DNA of 64,000 nucleotides from Cerrena zonata (taxonomy: Eukaryota; Basidiomycota; Agaricomycetes; Polyporales; Cerrenaceae). Of this stretch, positions 24,083 to 35,745 are shown piece by piece. The notes under the pieces were generated by a model. That model did not search any database, was not told the DNA's origin, and was given only the letters and a program-made list of their open reading frames with translations. The position numbers and the translations under genes are program-made. Position 1 is the stretch's first letter, and each line of letters starts with the position of its first letter. Location: assembly GCA_038087015.1 (NCBI GenBank), contig JASBNA010000017.1:434001-498000 (forward strand), given 5' to 3'.

Positions 24083-25758
24083 TAGCCTACCCCGATATTT
24101 TATTTCTTCATCCGGATATCCGACCGAAAAAAAAATCCTTGGTAATCACCTATACCCGCGAACGACTGAGGTATACACTTCACCCAAATCCTCTGTCACA
24201 ATATCACCTTTTGCTTCTCCCATCTCGAAGACCAATACCATCTCGAGCTAAATTTAACTGACACTAACACTTGCCGATTCCACACTCCGATTAAGAGCTC
24301 CAGCAGTCGGGGAAGAACGCCCCTCCGTTTCCCTTCGCTCCATTACCGCTTTACCAGCGCGTGTCCGCTATTCTACTCCGGTTCGCATGCCTTCCCGCAA
24401 TTCGTACTTGCCTGTCAGATCTTGCGCCCACGTCAGGATGTCGACAAAAATTTGCGACCCTCTTTGTCGTTTGCAGCTTTATCGCGACGGTACTCTTCAC
24501 TGCCCCCGCTTCTATCACCGTACCACCGTAGGCTGTATCCGCCTAAGCGATCCTCGAAGGTTTGATCAATGACAAATTCCCTCGTCATGTTTACAACACG
24601 CGAACGTCGCGTTCAACATTCTAACTTCAGGATTCATCCCATGCACTGCGTCTCGAAGAGGTATGACGGAATGCCGTTAAGAAGATAAAGAAGATAAAAC
24701 TAGGTTTGATAACACAGTATGTAGCAAGCAACTATGATCCGAGTCAGCATGATCGGATTTGAAGGTGTTTATCATGTACGTTAACCAAAGAAGAGAACCC
24801 TAAAACACTGCCTTGATGCGTCCATCCTGTGTTAAGGTATCCACGACGTCAAGGGAGATGCTTACTTCGTTCCCCAAGAGCAATGGCTGCGGAAAAGAGA
24901 TAGCTCACTTCAACTGAACCTGTGTTGTCTTCAGACACTGCCTGTGGGTCTTCTCCGTGCGCAGTTACTCATCTCAAGCAACGGCCAGACCTACGGTGTA
25001 CAGAGACCTTGTATATCCGATCTTTGGTGTTTGCGATTGACGTTTTTAATAGATTTCGGGGTATGTCCAAAAATGTGCATATTCTCAACCCACAACGTCA
25101 TATCGAGGTGTTTTCGCCTGGGCATTTTCTATTCTCGAAGTTCTGATATGAGGTCAATGATACGATAGCAGTCTTGTGATTCTAACAACAAACTTCAGGA
25201 TTATACAACCATGCACCTCGTCAGTGAGCCTGGGATATTCAATGAAATGTACCACATTGAATGACCGTTGTCAAGGTATTCTTCATCTTCGAACCAACTT
25301 ACGCCTGAGCTGCGCAGACATAGAACGCCCGTTCCTGGTCTAACATGGTTACACTCTGATCGACGCCGAGGTATTGGTTGTAGTGACTCGCGGAAAGGTT
25401 CGAGTATGCATCGACAACGTGGGACGTAAGAATGGGGATAGATAGAGAGCATGCGTTTCAGATTACCGTCCTCACAACGGAGTTCACGCATGACCCAGTG
25501 ACCGTCGAAACAGCTGCGCAAGTGGGGTTCCTCTCCCTTCTGTTCGTAGTTTAGTAGAGGACAGTTGTTACATATATCTGGGTTGTAGGGATCTTATCAT
25601 TGATCCTAAAGTTATCCAAAGCTTATGATTATACAATGACCCACTAGTTCTGACACTGTGTCCACTCCCGCCGGTCCACGACAAGTACAGCTCTATCATT
25701 TGATATTCAGCCGAGGACATGAATCGAACACCCGAGGACACAATTGAATATATGTAGC
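24083..25758. other. intergenic or decayed region
   Basis: This is about 1.7 kb in which several short plus-strand stretches read protein-like, for example around 24841-24900 and 25345-25420. They could not be joined by splice sites in phase. Confidence 0.3.
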
Positions 25759-26046
25759 ATGAATGATTATGCTCAACCATGTGAGGAGGCTGTTGCTAGG
25801 GTGTTCTTTATGCCTCTGGAGCTGCGCACATTCGAAAGAATCGACACGTTTGTTCCTGATCCAAGGCGACAATGGTTACAGTTCGGTTGCCACCAGTAGT
25901 GTATGGAACACCTCGCAAAGCTCGCAAATGACCCTAGTTTCAGGTAATCGGATGATGGATCGAAGGTGTTTATCTGATACGTGATGCACAATCTTTCTAG
26001 GTCAAACTGTCAGGAACTTTACGATGTTATTACCTGTACCGGTAGT
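25759..26046 (+). pseudogene. possible gene fragment with an in-frame stop
   Basis: An ATG at 25759 opens a protein-like frame (MNDYAQPCEEAVARVFFMP...FERIDTFVPDPRRQW) that reaches TAG at 25897-25899. The same frame then goes on protein-like (CMEHLAKLANDPSF), and splices in phase from 25941 across an intron of 59 nt to SNCQELYDVIT. A single stop inside an otherwise coherent reading suggests a decayed gene. No family is recognised, and the protein-like look could still be chance. Confidence 0.3.
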
Positions 26047-27396
26047 GATTTGAGTACACTTACAAACTTCTAGTGCTGCCGCTACGACAACGCAACCGCA
26101 CATGGCTGTTCCGAACAAACTTCATTAGTATACATCTGTGTGTAGCTTACCAATGAAATATCATGACTATTTGTAGATGAGTAATGGACCAGGTAGCCGA
26201 TGATCATTAAGCTATGTTGAAATTATTAAATAAGGCTCGAAAAGAGTCAGAGATCTGGCATGATCTGGCTGGCGATTTCCTGAAATGCAGTGATCACCTC
26301 GGCCGTTGTGAACAGCCGTGCTATTACAGAAGCCTCTTCAACCACGAAGAGCTGCGGAAACCAGGGCCTGGGTTGTCCACCGCTTTGGTTGTTGAGAACG
26401 ACAGACTGCATGAACTGTAGGGTTTTTAGGGACATATGGCGTCTGGCAGAATCGGGTTGTCTCGCCGCACAATCAGCATTCTTCGCATGATTGAGGCGGT
26501 GGTTTCAGGAGGTTGGTGGAACCATGTCCATAAATCAACCTGGAAATATCCCAAAAGGCAAGATGCAACGAAACGATCGTTGTGACAACGTGAAGTATTG
26601 TGACTTTCTACGTGAGACAAATATTCTTGCAGAATAGAATACGCGGGAGAGGCGAGAAAGTGATTCATGATCAAAGCCCGAGAATGGTAAGAAATTATCA
26701 GATGTCACTGAGTCGAGATAGTCAGCACAGTGAGTTTGGGGCCTTCAAGGACGGGCACCAGCTATCATAGCCGTCAAGAGGGAGCCGGTGGTAGTTGTCT
26801 ACAAGGTGAAAGTAGTCAGCGAAAGTTACGCAAACGAACTGGGCCCCTGATGGTAAAGTAACGCAGGAGGATCAGGTGTTCGTGTCGCTCGATGAGAACG
26901 AATCTGATGCTTGGCGAGCATCATTTGCATTGTTGTGCGGCGTAGAATCAGGGTCGCTGATGGCGGAGAAAGTTCAAGTTTGGGCGGTTCATGTAATAAT
27001 ACTCGATGGTTATTATTTGGGTCGGCGGAGACACGGGAACGTCCCAGGTTGAGAGGAGCTATTGTGTTGTGTTGTCGTGGTATCGAGTTTAGGATATTTA
27101 TGGTTAGGTGGGGTACAAGAGAGACCTTTTGCACGGAATTTGAAAGGGCGAAAGACTTGATGCAGGGACGGAAGTAGAAAGAACCAAAGAAATTCAAACA
27201 GACATCGGTACCGCAGCAGATAGATCTCGGACTCTCAGAGTATGTAAGGGTTCATAAGTGGCTCATTGTGATGAGATTTTCCCCGGTATACCTGCTGCGG
27301 GAGATTTATCCCCTCACCGGCGGGAACAGAAATAGCCGCATTTTACCTTCCCAATAGCCACTTCAGGCAGCACTTCTCTTTCTTTCTCCTACTCCC
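26047..27396. other. intergenic region before the second Zn2Cys6 gene
   Basis: A minus-strand frame at 26247-26435 (MSLKTLQFMQSVVLNNQS...) reads protein-like for 62 codons, and another at 26530-26670 may be an exon (MNHFLASPAYSILQEYLSH). They do not share a phase that I can bridge. The last 200 bases should hold the regulator's promoter. Confidence 0.35.
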
Positions 27397-30300
27397 ATGC
27401 CAGCAGATCATTCTAAAACTACTCCCGCCGCGCGCAATCGTCGCACTGTCCGCAAGGACCAAGAAGACGACAAACTCGACACCACCCACAATCGTGAGAT
27501 TGAGTTGAAACGAAGCAGAGGGGAAATCTCGTGTGCAGAATGCCGCAGGTGCGATCACCGCACAGCTCCTGTACTCTATTAAAAGCATATTTTGACACCT
27601 TTCCTACTTGCAGACTGAAGGTAAACTCGCCGCGCCCATAGCTTGTGCAAGACCAATGAAATGACACTAACTATCTTGTAGATTCGGTGTGATAAGACTA
27701 TTCCTTGTCAGTCATGTCAGGTACGTCTGTCATTCCGTTCCGAAATCTCTTTATTAAGCGGGGGGCGGGCATAGCGTCGAGGATGTGCAGCATTGTGTCC
27801 CAATGGTACGTACCTCCTATATACGCTGACCCGATCGGCACCAAACTCAATCGTGTCCTACAGGCAGTCTCGCCACAGGGCAAGGAACGAGGTATGACAT
27901 CTGGTCTGTCGTAATCTCTTCATAGGACGTCATTGAACACGTTTTCCAATCCGTCCAGATTCGTCTTGGCAGCAACAGAGCATCTGCACAAGCGGATAGC
28001 GAAAATGGGCGAGCGAATCCGGCAGCTCGAGGACGCGTTGGCGATCTTGCAAGCGAAACACACAAATGAACCACATCCTCTACTTCGGGACGATGCTCTC
28101 ACAACTACAAAATCGGAGCCCCAATATGATGGCGATCTTCAACTATCCAACCAGCCCGTCCAGAAACCGGGTGATGTCATTGAAGCGTTTGGGACATTGT
28201 CGGTATATGACCATGGCGTGTCCCGATTCTTTGGGCCGTCCGGGGGTACAGAGGTACGACTTGCTTTTCATTCATGGTGGTTAGCAGAACGATCTTTAGC
28301 AATCGCCATTCTTGACGTTCAGAAAGAAGCACATCCGAGTCTCCTCTGGAAGTTGCATTGCCATTTTCATCCTGACCGTTCTGCGATCAGCTGTCTTGTG
28401 TTCGCCCATCTCATGCTCTCCACGAGTTTGACAACAACTTGATTTTCAATTTCTGGGCCATCGTTCTGCACTGCTTTCCATCCTCGATCGCGATTAAATA
28501 ACCTTTCACTAACCTTTTCCGCGATCGTTCGCAGTATTTGCTATATGTACGTATCTTCGGACATTCATCGTCGTCGCTCGGCAACCATTCTTACTCCAAT
28601 CCAATATTACAGACAGAAACTGATACCCCAGTCGTAACGCCTAATGGCAGCGTCGGCAGCAAGTCACCGGAGTCTCATCGTGGCAGCATGAGTCCTCCGG
28701 TAGTTTCTGACTTGTCAAGATTTTCAGCTGCATTTCCATTCACTCCGATGGGTCCCGTCAATCAGGTTATGGACTTGATCGAGACGCATTTGCCGCCTTG
28801 GGACCGAGCGTGTCATCTATGCGAATCCTTCCTAGAAAATGCCGCTTGGCTGTTTCGGTCAGTCTCGAAACAACAGCTACTACTCGAGATGCTGCCCTCG
28901 ATATATCGTCGAACGATGCCGGAAAGTGCTGCCCAGCTAGATTACAGTGGGACCGCATGACTACGCGTTGCTGTATCTCGTCTTCGCGCTTGGGGCTGTC
29001 ATGGATTTGAAGATGGAGCCATACAATGCAGAGGGCGAACATTATCATCAAATAGCCAGGGCGGCACTTATTCTTCAGCCTATTTTGGAGAAACCTTCCG
29101 TTGTGACAATCCAATCTCTACACTTGTTGAGTGTCTATAACGGAATGGCTGGTAACGAGCCTGGGGGTGGTGAAACTAGTCTTGAGACTACTTGGTCGGT
29201 GGCAGCTTTCGCATGTCAACTGTCTCAAAGTGTACGTCCGCAATTGTCCTTCATTCAATCCGCCGATTCTAATTTTATTTCGACGTTAGATCGGGTTGCG
29301 TACGTGGGATCTTTGGTAGCAATATCGAATGAAATACTCAAATCCTTTTTAGATCGAGATAGTGCCCGATGGGGACTCCCTCCTGTCATGGTCAACCGAC
29401 GGCGCTTGTTGTACTGGAACCTCTTTGTCGCGGATTCCTGGACGGTATGCGGCCTCTACTATGTTTCACTTACGACCTGTAGTCATGTCCGCCTGTTTTT
29501 AGGCTCTATCTACTGGCCGACCCCCTTCTTTCGCACGTGATTACGTCGACTGCAAGTTCCCAACAACGGATGACGACCCATCGAAGGAGGGCGATGAGAA
29601 CGATTGTAAGCTAATTATCATTCTTCGAGAAACCCGTTATGGTATTGATACGTCTTCCTCTAGTTGGAACATGGGGCTTCCGGTTCGCATTTCAATGTGT
29701 AGCAGAAGTTGCAGCTCGCACGTTAACGGCCGAAGCTCCATCGTATCAAACTATCATGGAGCTGGATCGCAAAGTCCGAGAGTTCCCTATACCTGCTGAT
29801 GCTTCCGCTTTCCTGGAAGATATCAAGGCACCCGCGGACCCCGATGAAGAGATCCCTCTGTCCGTCTCGATGACCCGTTTCGTGCTCTCACATACGCGGG
29901 AAGTTAGTGAGTATCACATACTAATTTCGAACGCCATAGTGTGTCAGAACTAATTAAATGACGTTTAGTCTTGCTTTACATTCACAGGGCATTTTTCGCA
30001 CAGGCTATCCTTGATTGTCCTGAGAACCCGTTGAGAAGTCAATATGCCCCTTCATTCTTGGCGTCGTACAGAGCTGCATCAACCATTCTGAAAGCAATTA
30101 ATGACCAGTTTAGTCTTTTGCCCACCGTCTGTGCGAGGTTTTGGATTATTTGGACATATGCGTTCTCATCCGCGGTAAATAATCCTTCATCTGTGTCTTG
30201 AGTCCTTGACTGACTTGATGGATGGTGCCGTAGGTCGTCTTTGGTGCGATCGTGACCAGAGGACCCCGTTCGTCGTTAGCTCAGCAGGCTATTGTTAAGC

Positions 30301-31428
30301 TCGACACGGCATGCGAACTATTCACCAAAGCCGCTAGGCTCAGTCGTCGTGCTGCTCGTGCCTTGGTATGCCCATCTTCACTCATTTATTTATGGACGCG
30401 AACAGCTCAACATCATTTTCCAGCCGCTTCTAGTTAGACTAAAGGAAAAAGCTCACTATACCATGAACAATGAGACATTGGATGGTGTACACTGGAGCCT
30501 TGACCCCGAAGACTCGACGGCAGATGAACTAGAGATATTCGCAGGCAAGACGAGATTAGTAGAAAGTAAACGGCCTTCGCCGTCTCCTCCCATGCAACAC
30601 GCCACAACGGAGTACCCTGCGCTCCACTTGGACACCACTGGCATGTACGATACCGGCCATTATACCCCACCTGTTATATCACCGCCTTCAGCACCTCCAA
30701 TCCCCCCCTTACCGGGGATGACTCAGGGTGCAGATGGAGGATGGTACTCTCAGACTCACACTCAGACGACCTACACTGCGTCGTATGCTCCTCAAGCTGG
30801 TCCTTCTGGTCATCGATCGGATTTCAGCGTCACTCCCACTTATGAACAGGTCTCGCCAGCGAGCTCGTACCACAGTCAGCAAACGTGGTCACAAACTCAA
30901 TCGCATGCGCAGGGATCTAGTCCTCTCCAGCCACAGCAAACACATTCACACCTTCAACTTCCTCAGCTATCCCAGTTACCACCATATCAGCAGGGTTCAC
31001 GGCAGCAGCCGTCGCCGCACTCTCAAGTATCGCCTCATCATCCTCAGCACTCTCAACAATACCCACTTTCGCCACTGCATGGACAGTATGCTGACCCATC
31101 TCCTACATCTCAACAGTACCGACAGCATATGCCTCCAACACAAGTCCCGTCTCAAGTTCCATCTCAGCGCCCACAGCATCCACAGCACCTCACACACGCA
31201 CACCAGCAACCACAACACGCCTACGTGCCTGACCGCAGTCAACCGGCTCCTGCTCAGCAACAGATGTATCCAGCAGCACCGGCTTTCCAGGGCGTTGCCG
31301 ACAACTACGCCCCGCCCGCTGAACTGGTTAGTCTCGGACTTGCTTCGAGGGACAATCGGTTGGACGAACGGTGGGCAAACTTTATGCATGAGAGTGGGTA
31401 TTTAGATGGCGGATTCCGCCCAAATTAA
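27397..31428 (+). CDS. Zn2Cys6 fungal transcription factor, paralogue of the gene at 1-1376
   Basis: Many exons; the first are 27397-27548, 27614-27620, 27682-27720, 27775-27805, 27864-27891, 27959-28253, then from 28613. The start is MPADHSKTTPAARNRR; the zinc cluster reads CAEC...RCDKTIPCQSCQRRG...CPNG and is followed by MGERIRQLEDALAILQ. The fungal transcription-factor domain follows (LYLVFALGAVMDL, RDSARWGLPPVMVNRRR, STGRPPSFARDYVDCKFP). The last exon from about 30380 encodes a Gln/Pro/Ser/His-rich tail, a typical activation region, ending SGYLDGGFRPN. Exon 2 is only 7 nt. At about 28955 the frame shifts by one base inside the conserved domain, just before PHDYALLYL, and no intron explains it. 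This is a nuclear DNA-binding regulator; targets unknown. Confidence 0.88.
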
Positions 31429-32018
31429 GTCCTTTTCGTTGAAGACTACTATTGTATCATTTGCTTTCGTTCTGCTTTGTCGATTCCCAAATTGTACCCC
31501 CACTCGGTCTTCGATTTCTTCTTCTTTTCTTGTTCGGCGTGGATCGGGATGACCATAGAACAAGAGGACATTCATTTTTCTGATTAAGCTTACTTATTTG
31601 TATTTTGGGTTATGTTCTGCAGTTGTTGTTCTATTGTAGATGCGTGAAATATAGTTGGTATAATCGTGATAAACAATCGGACGAGCAAACGTCGTCGTTA
31701 GTAGGATAGGGGGGACCGAAACCTCCTGACTGATTAATGTCGGAGTGCCTTCGGTACAATCGTCCATATTTGCAAGATCAGCGGCAGCACCGTACGGTAG
31801 AGGCGACAATTCTCTTCATCTAGGGGTTCATTCGGACAGAGTGAAGGGAAACTATCCATGACATTAGACAGCGACGAGAGATACACAGTCATACATAACG
31901 AGGATCCACATGGAAAAATACAAATGAACGGAGCGTCCAGAGCCAAGATACAAGATTCAGATGTCCAATTAACCCTAATTACAGAAGAACGAAAAAACCA
32001 ATAGGTCCACACAACGTA
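31429..32018. other. tail-to-tail intergenic region
   Basis: This holds the 3' ends of the plus-strand Zn2Cys6 gene and the minus-strand coiled-coil gene, which converge. The T-rich stretch after 31428 fits a 3' untranslated region. Nothing else is evident. Confidence 0.5.
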
Positions 32019-35000
32019 TCAGGGGTTAGTTTGGAGATGGTTGTGCATAGGCATGCGGAGTGTATCCTTTGACCGACCCAAACCGAAGCCGTAGCCAGAG
32101 TCGTCGGGGTTGATATTGAACAGTTTCTTCGCAAGGAGAGACCCGAGACTGCGAGGTTTGTCTGGCGTCGACTGCATGTTCTGGTGGAAGACATCGACAT
32201 CACTTTGAACAAGCCGTTGAAAATTAGCGTTTGTAGAATGAATAGGGTATCAGGGCAGACTTACTCGTCAGGTAATGCTGTTGATAGGTCAATAGTACTA
32301 GCACAACGCCGTGGTAGGTAGACACTCGAAGAAAATGAACTCCCGGGTCGGATAGGTGTGTCAACGAAAGGTTCCGTAGCTTGTGCCATAGGGGGATTGG
32401 TGTGGGTGCGGCGATGCTCTTGTCGTTCCAAACGGCGTTGTTGCCTTTTGCTAGGGAGCCCGAGCATCACACCTCCAGACATTCTCTTGACCTCTCTGGC
32501 TGTAGGAGTAGACGTGGCGGCACCGGATAATAAGTCAATCGAGAACGGAGGTTCATCAGCCGGCGAGCATTCCTCAGCAGAATCAGAAGCGGAAGAGGAT
32601 TGGGCGTCGAGGAAAGGCGCCTTGACTCTGGAAGAGCGCGTCGAGATACCAACGGTCCATGGTTTCGATTTTACTGACTATGCCTTGCAACCGTTGGGTC
32701 TTAGAAAGTAATAGTTCGTGTTGTTGGGAAACCTTCCTTTGACCGGCCAAGGCTGTTCGGTTCTCGTTCCTGAGAGCGCAATAAACAGAAGCAAGAGCGA
32801 CCGTCATAGAAAGTCTGAGTTTCAGAAGAATCCACAAGTTGTTCAACCAAGTCCTTCCTCGACCGTTGCACGTCATCCAAATCTCTTTGGACACAAGAGA
32901 CAGCATTCTGTGATTGGACAAGGGTAGCTCGCAAGGTATCGATTTCTTTGTTGAGTTTCGAGATACGCGTTTCCACCTCTGAGGTACTTCGTTTGGCGAG
33001 ACCAAGGGCGTCGCGGAGTGAGCGGATCGTCTCGTTTGCGTCGCAAACTTTCTGGGACGATGCCGCATACAAGGTTTCCAAGAGCCTCCGCCCTTCTTTC
33101 TCCTTCTGCATCTCCGCGGTGATGATCTGGTTTTCAGCTTCTCGAATTTGAAGGGTCTCTTCGGCCTGTTTCTGAGATTGTCGAACTGACCGATTCACCT
33201 CCTCGGCCTCCATCAATTGACGGATGAGTCGACCGATCTCCGTCTCCGAGACGTGCAGCTTCTGTTCAGTAGCCCTAAAGTTGTTGAACAGATGGGTCAG
33301 GTCGGCCTGCATCTTGTTGCTAGAACGTCGAAGGGAGGTAACCTCGTCTTGGAAGGTGTTTCGCTGAACTCGAATTCTGCTGACTGCGGCATCCTTCTCC
33401 TGCAGCTGCTTGTTGAGTGCCTCGCAAACTAGGGTCTTATTCTGAAGCTCTTGAGTAATCTTCTCCTTCTCGCTTCCGAGGGTAGAAACTTGAATAAGGG
33501 CTTCTTGCATTCCCGTATTCGATTTCTCGAGCTCCTCGCGAGTGCCTTGAAGGTCGTTCTCCAGAGTTATACGTCTACCTTCAAGTAGCTCGTATTGTTT
33601 CTGTAGTTCGTCAAGGGACTGATCCCGATCTTGGATATCGGCACGAGATTTCTCCAGAGACACAAGTGAGGCGTTATGTTCCGTGATCAAGCCATCGTAA
33701 GCAGATTGCAGTTCTTCCAGTGAAGCGACCAATTCTTCATTTTCGGTATTATCGACTTGAGATGACGCAGCCTGAGTGCAACTTTCCACGAAACGGCGGT
33801 AGTCCAGTTGGACCTGATCATACTTGCGACAAAGGTTGGCATATACAGCAAGTCCCTCAATACGCGGAAGACAAGAGAAGTCAGAGGTAGGAATATGCTC
33901 GTAGTCGTTGGGGTCATCAGAGGCTTCAGGTCCGCTTCGACAGTGTCTTGAGCAGTAGTCTCCAGCGCAGTGATAACAGCTTTAGCCTCAGTAAGTTCCT
34001 TCGCAAGTACCAAGTTGAAGCGCCAGAGGACAAGTAGACCAAGCAAGAGTTTAGTAGACGTTTGAGAGTATCGACTAAGAGCATATTGCCGATAATCCTT
34101 GAATTTGACAGCGGCGTCTTGGCAAAGCTTGATAGCAAACTTGTACTGTTCGTGACGATACTTGGCAATCAGAGCGTCCTCGCTTTGAGATTCCGTTGTC
34201 TTCTGTAGTTGCTCCTTAAGATCGATATTCTCGGCCAGAGCACGTAATTTCTCTCTCCCGACCTCGATCTTCCTGTTGGTCAAGTGTTTGAGAACCGAAC
34301 GAGAGCTTTCACATCCAGTAGATGCGTTATTCGCACGAGCTCGTAGGACATAGCTGAAACGCCAAAGAATAAGCAAGAACGACAAAAGTTTCCGGATAGC
34401 TTGAATATGCTTGAGATTATGATCCACAAAGTGTTGACGAAGGGATGCCTCTCTCTTCTGGTACGCCTTGCTCCTGGTTTCACGATCTTTACATACTTCC
34501 TTGTATTCAGATTCCCAGTGAGTAGCCACTTCTTGGTGATGAGAAACCTGTTGTTGAGAAGTAGTATACAGCGTCTGAACACGATCCTTTTCAGCGACGG
34601 CGGCTGCAATTTGTTTCGTCTTCGAAGCCAGGTGGGATTCCGACTCGCGTAGAGCCACCTGAAGTTTCGCCAGATCGCTTCGCAGAGCTAGTTTCTCGGC
34701 TTGGTCCTCGGAGATGGTACCTGAGCCGTACCATTGCTTTCACGAATTTTCTCAATAGTTTCAAGCAACGAAGTATGTTCTGAACGAACGCCAGCGAGAT
34801 CGGTTTCCAAAGAGGTGTTCATTCGACGAAGTTTCGACATGTCTGTTCGGTACCTGCCCAATTTCCACTGGATACGTGCCATATTCTTTTCCAGATTTCC
34901 CTTCTCTTGTTCGAGGCGGGAAGCCGATTCGAGTGCTTGGGTTATTTGGGGTGAAGCACCCGTGGCAAGATCAGGGTGGACACCCATAGCCTGATGCGAT

Positions 35001-35350
35001 GACAATCATTCAGTCCCTGCATGAAGGCACACAACCAAAGCAACGTACGTGTAAGCGGGATAAAGCTTGAGCGCGGAACCGAGTTAGAAAGTCGACATCG
35101 TAGAGTCCGGTGCACGAGAGAAACCGTAGTGGAACCCGCCAGACCGAAATGGTAAGATCTATGCAAAGACAAATAAAGTGTGTGAGGATATTGGTTTGGA
35201 GTATCGAGGAGGTCTATAAGAAATGTGTTAGTTAGGATAGTTGATATACAGGTTGGAAGAAGGTACCACAAGAGACTCCTCGACGATGCAAACCGAAAGG
35301 AAGGACAACTGAACGAAACAAGCAAGTAGAACATCATGGAAGGCACCCAT
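32019..35350 (-). CDS. long coiled-coil protein with two hydrophobic LWRF segments
   Basis: The C-terminal half is firm: a 3' exon ends MHNHLQTNP at a stop at 32019-32021, preceded by a Ser-rich region, by heptad-rich coiled coil over about 32900-33790 (ELVASLEELQSAYDGLITEH and similar), and by a second coiled-coil block 33940-34990. Two segments in that block are not coil-like and resemble each other: KLLSFLLILWRFSYVL and KLLLGLLVLWRFNLVL, about 110 residues apart. At 34735 a 44-nt intron bridges two frames. Near 33930 the frame changes again, by a weak intron or an 11-bp insertion. The start at 35348-35350 is the best I can find; the upstream exons are hydrophobic and uncertain. A structural or tethering role seems likely; no family is recognised. 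Confidence 0.7.
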
Positions 35351-35745
35351 TGGGGTCTACCACCAAGAAAAGCGAAATAAGGAGGGATGTAGCGCAGGAG
35401 TACACAGTACTTGAGAGTAGGGAAGAAAGAAGTGTTGGAGAGACGGTTGAGATTTCGAAGCAGTGAACTACAGAATACCACGCGAAATTTCCTTATATGG
35501 TTCCACACGTCGGCGCTTCGGGGATAACTCAACACTCCGAGTCCGAGGTCGACATGAGGGGAAAAGATAAAGCTACATTCAATGCTCGTCATAACCGTGT
35601 CTAGCAAGAAAAAGGTGGGTGATGATCGGGACCACTGGCATCTATAACGAAAGGATGATAATGTTTGATCATGCTTAAAATGACTTTATGTGTACAAGAA
35701 AATATGATAATATCTGCAATGACTGCCAGTGGTATAAGGAAAGGA
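35351..35745. other. intergenic region
   Basis: This lies between the tentative start of the coiled-coil gene and the 3' end of the DGAT2 gene, both on the minus strand. Additional 5' exons of the coiled-coil gene may lie at about 35400-35600; none could be fixed. Confidence 0.4.

Noticed and set aside
25700..25745. Possible tRNA T-arm on the minus strand (TGTTCGATTC)
   Set aside because: The flanking bases cannot form a T-stem and no acceptor or anticodon arm is present.
34690..34745. 11-nt GT...AG unit whose removal joins two frames, taken at first as a micro-intron or insertion
   Set aside because: A normal 44-nt intron with the same donor and a CTAG acceptor joins the frames equally well.
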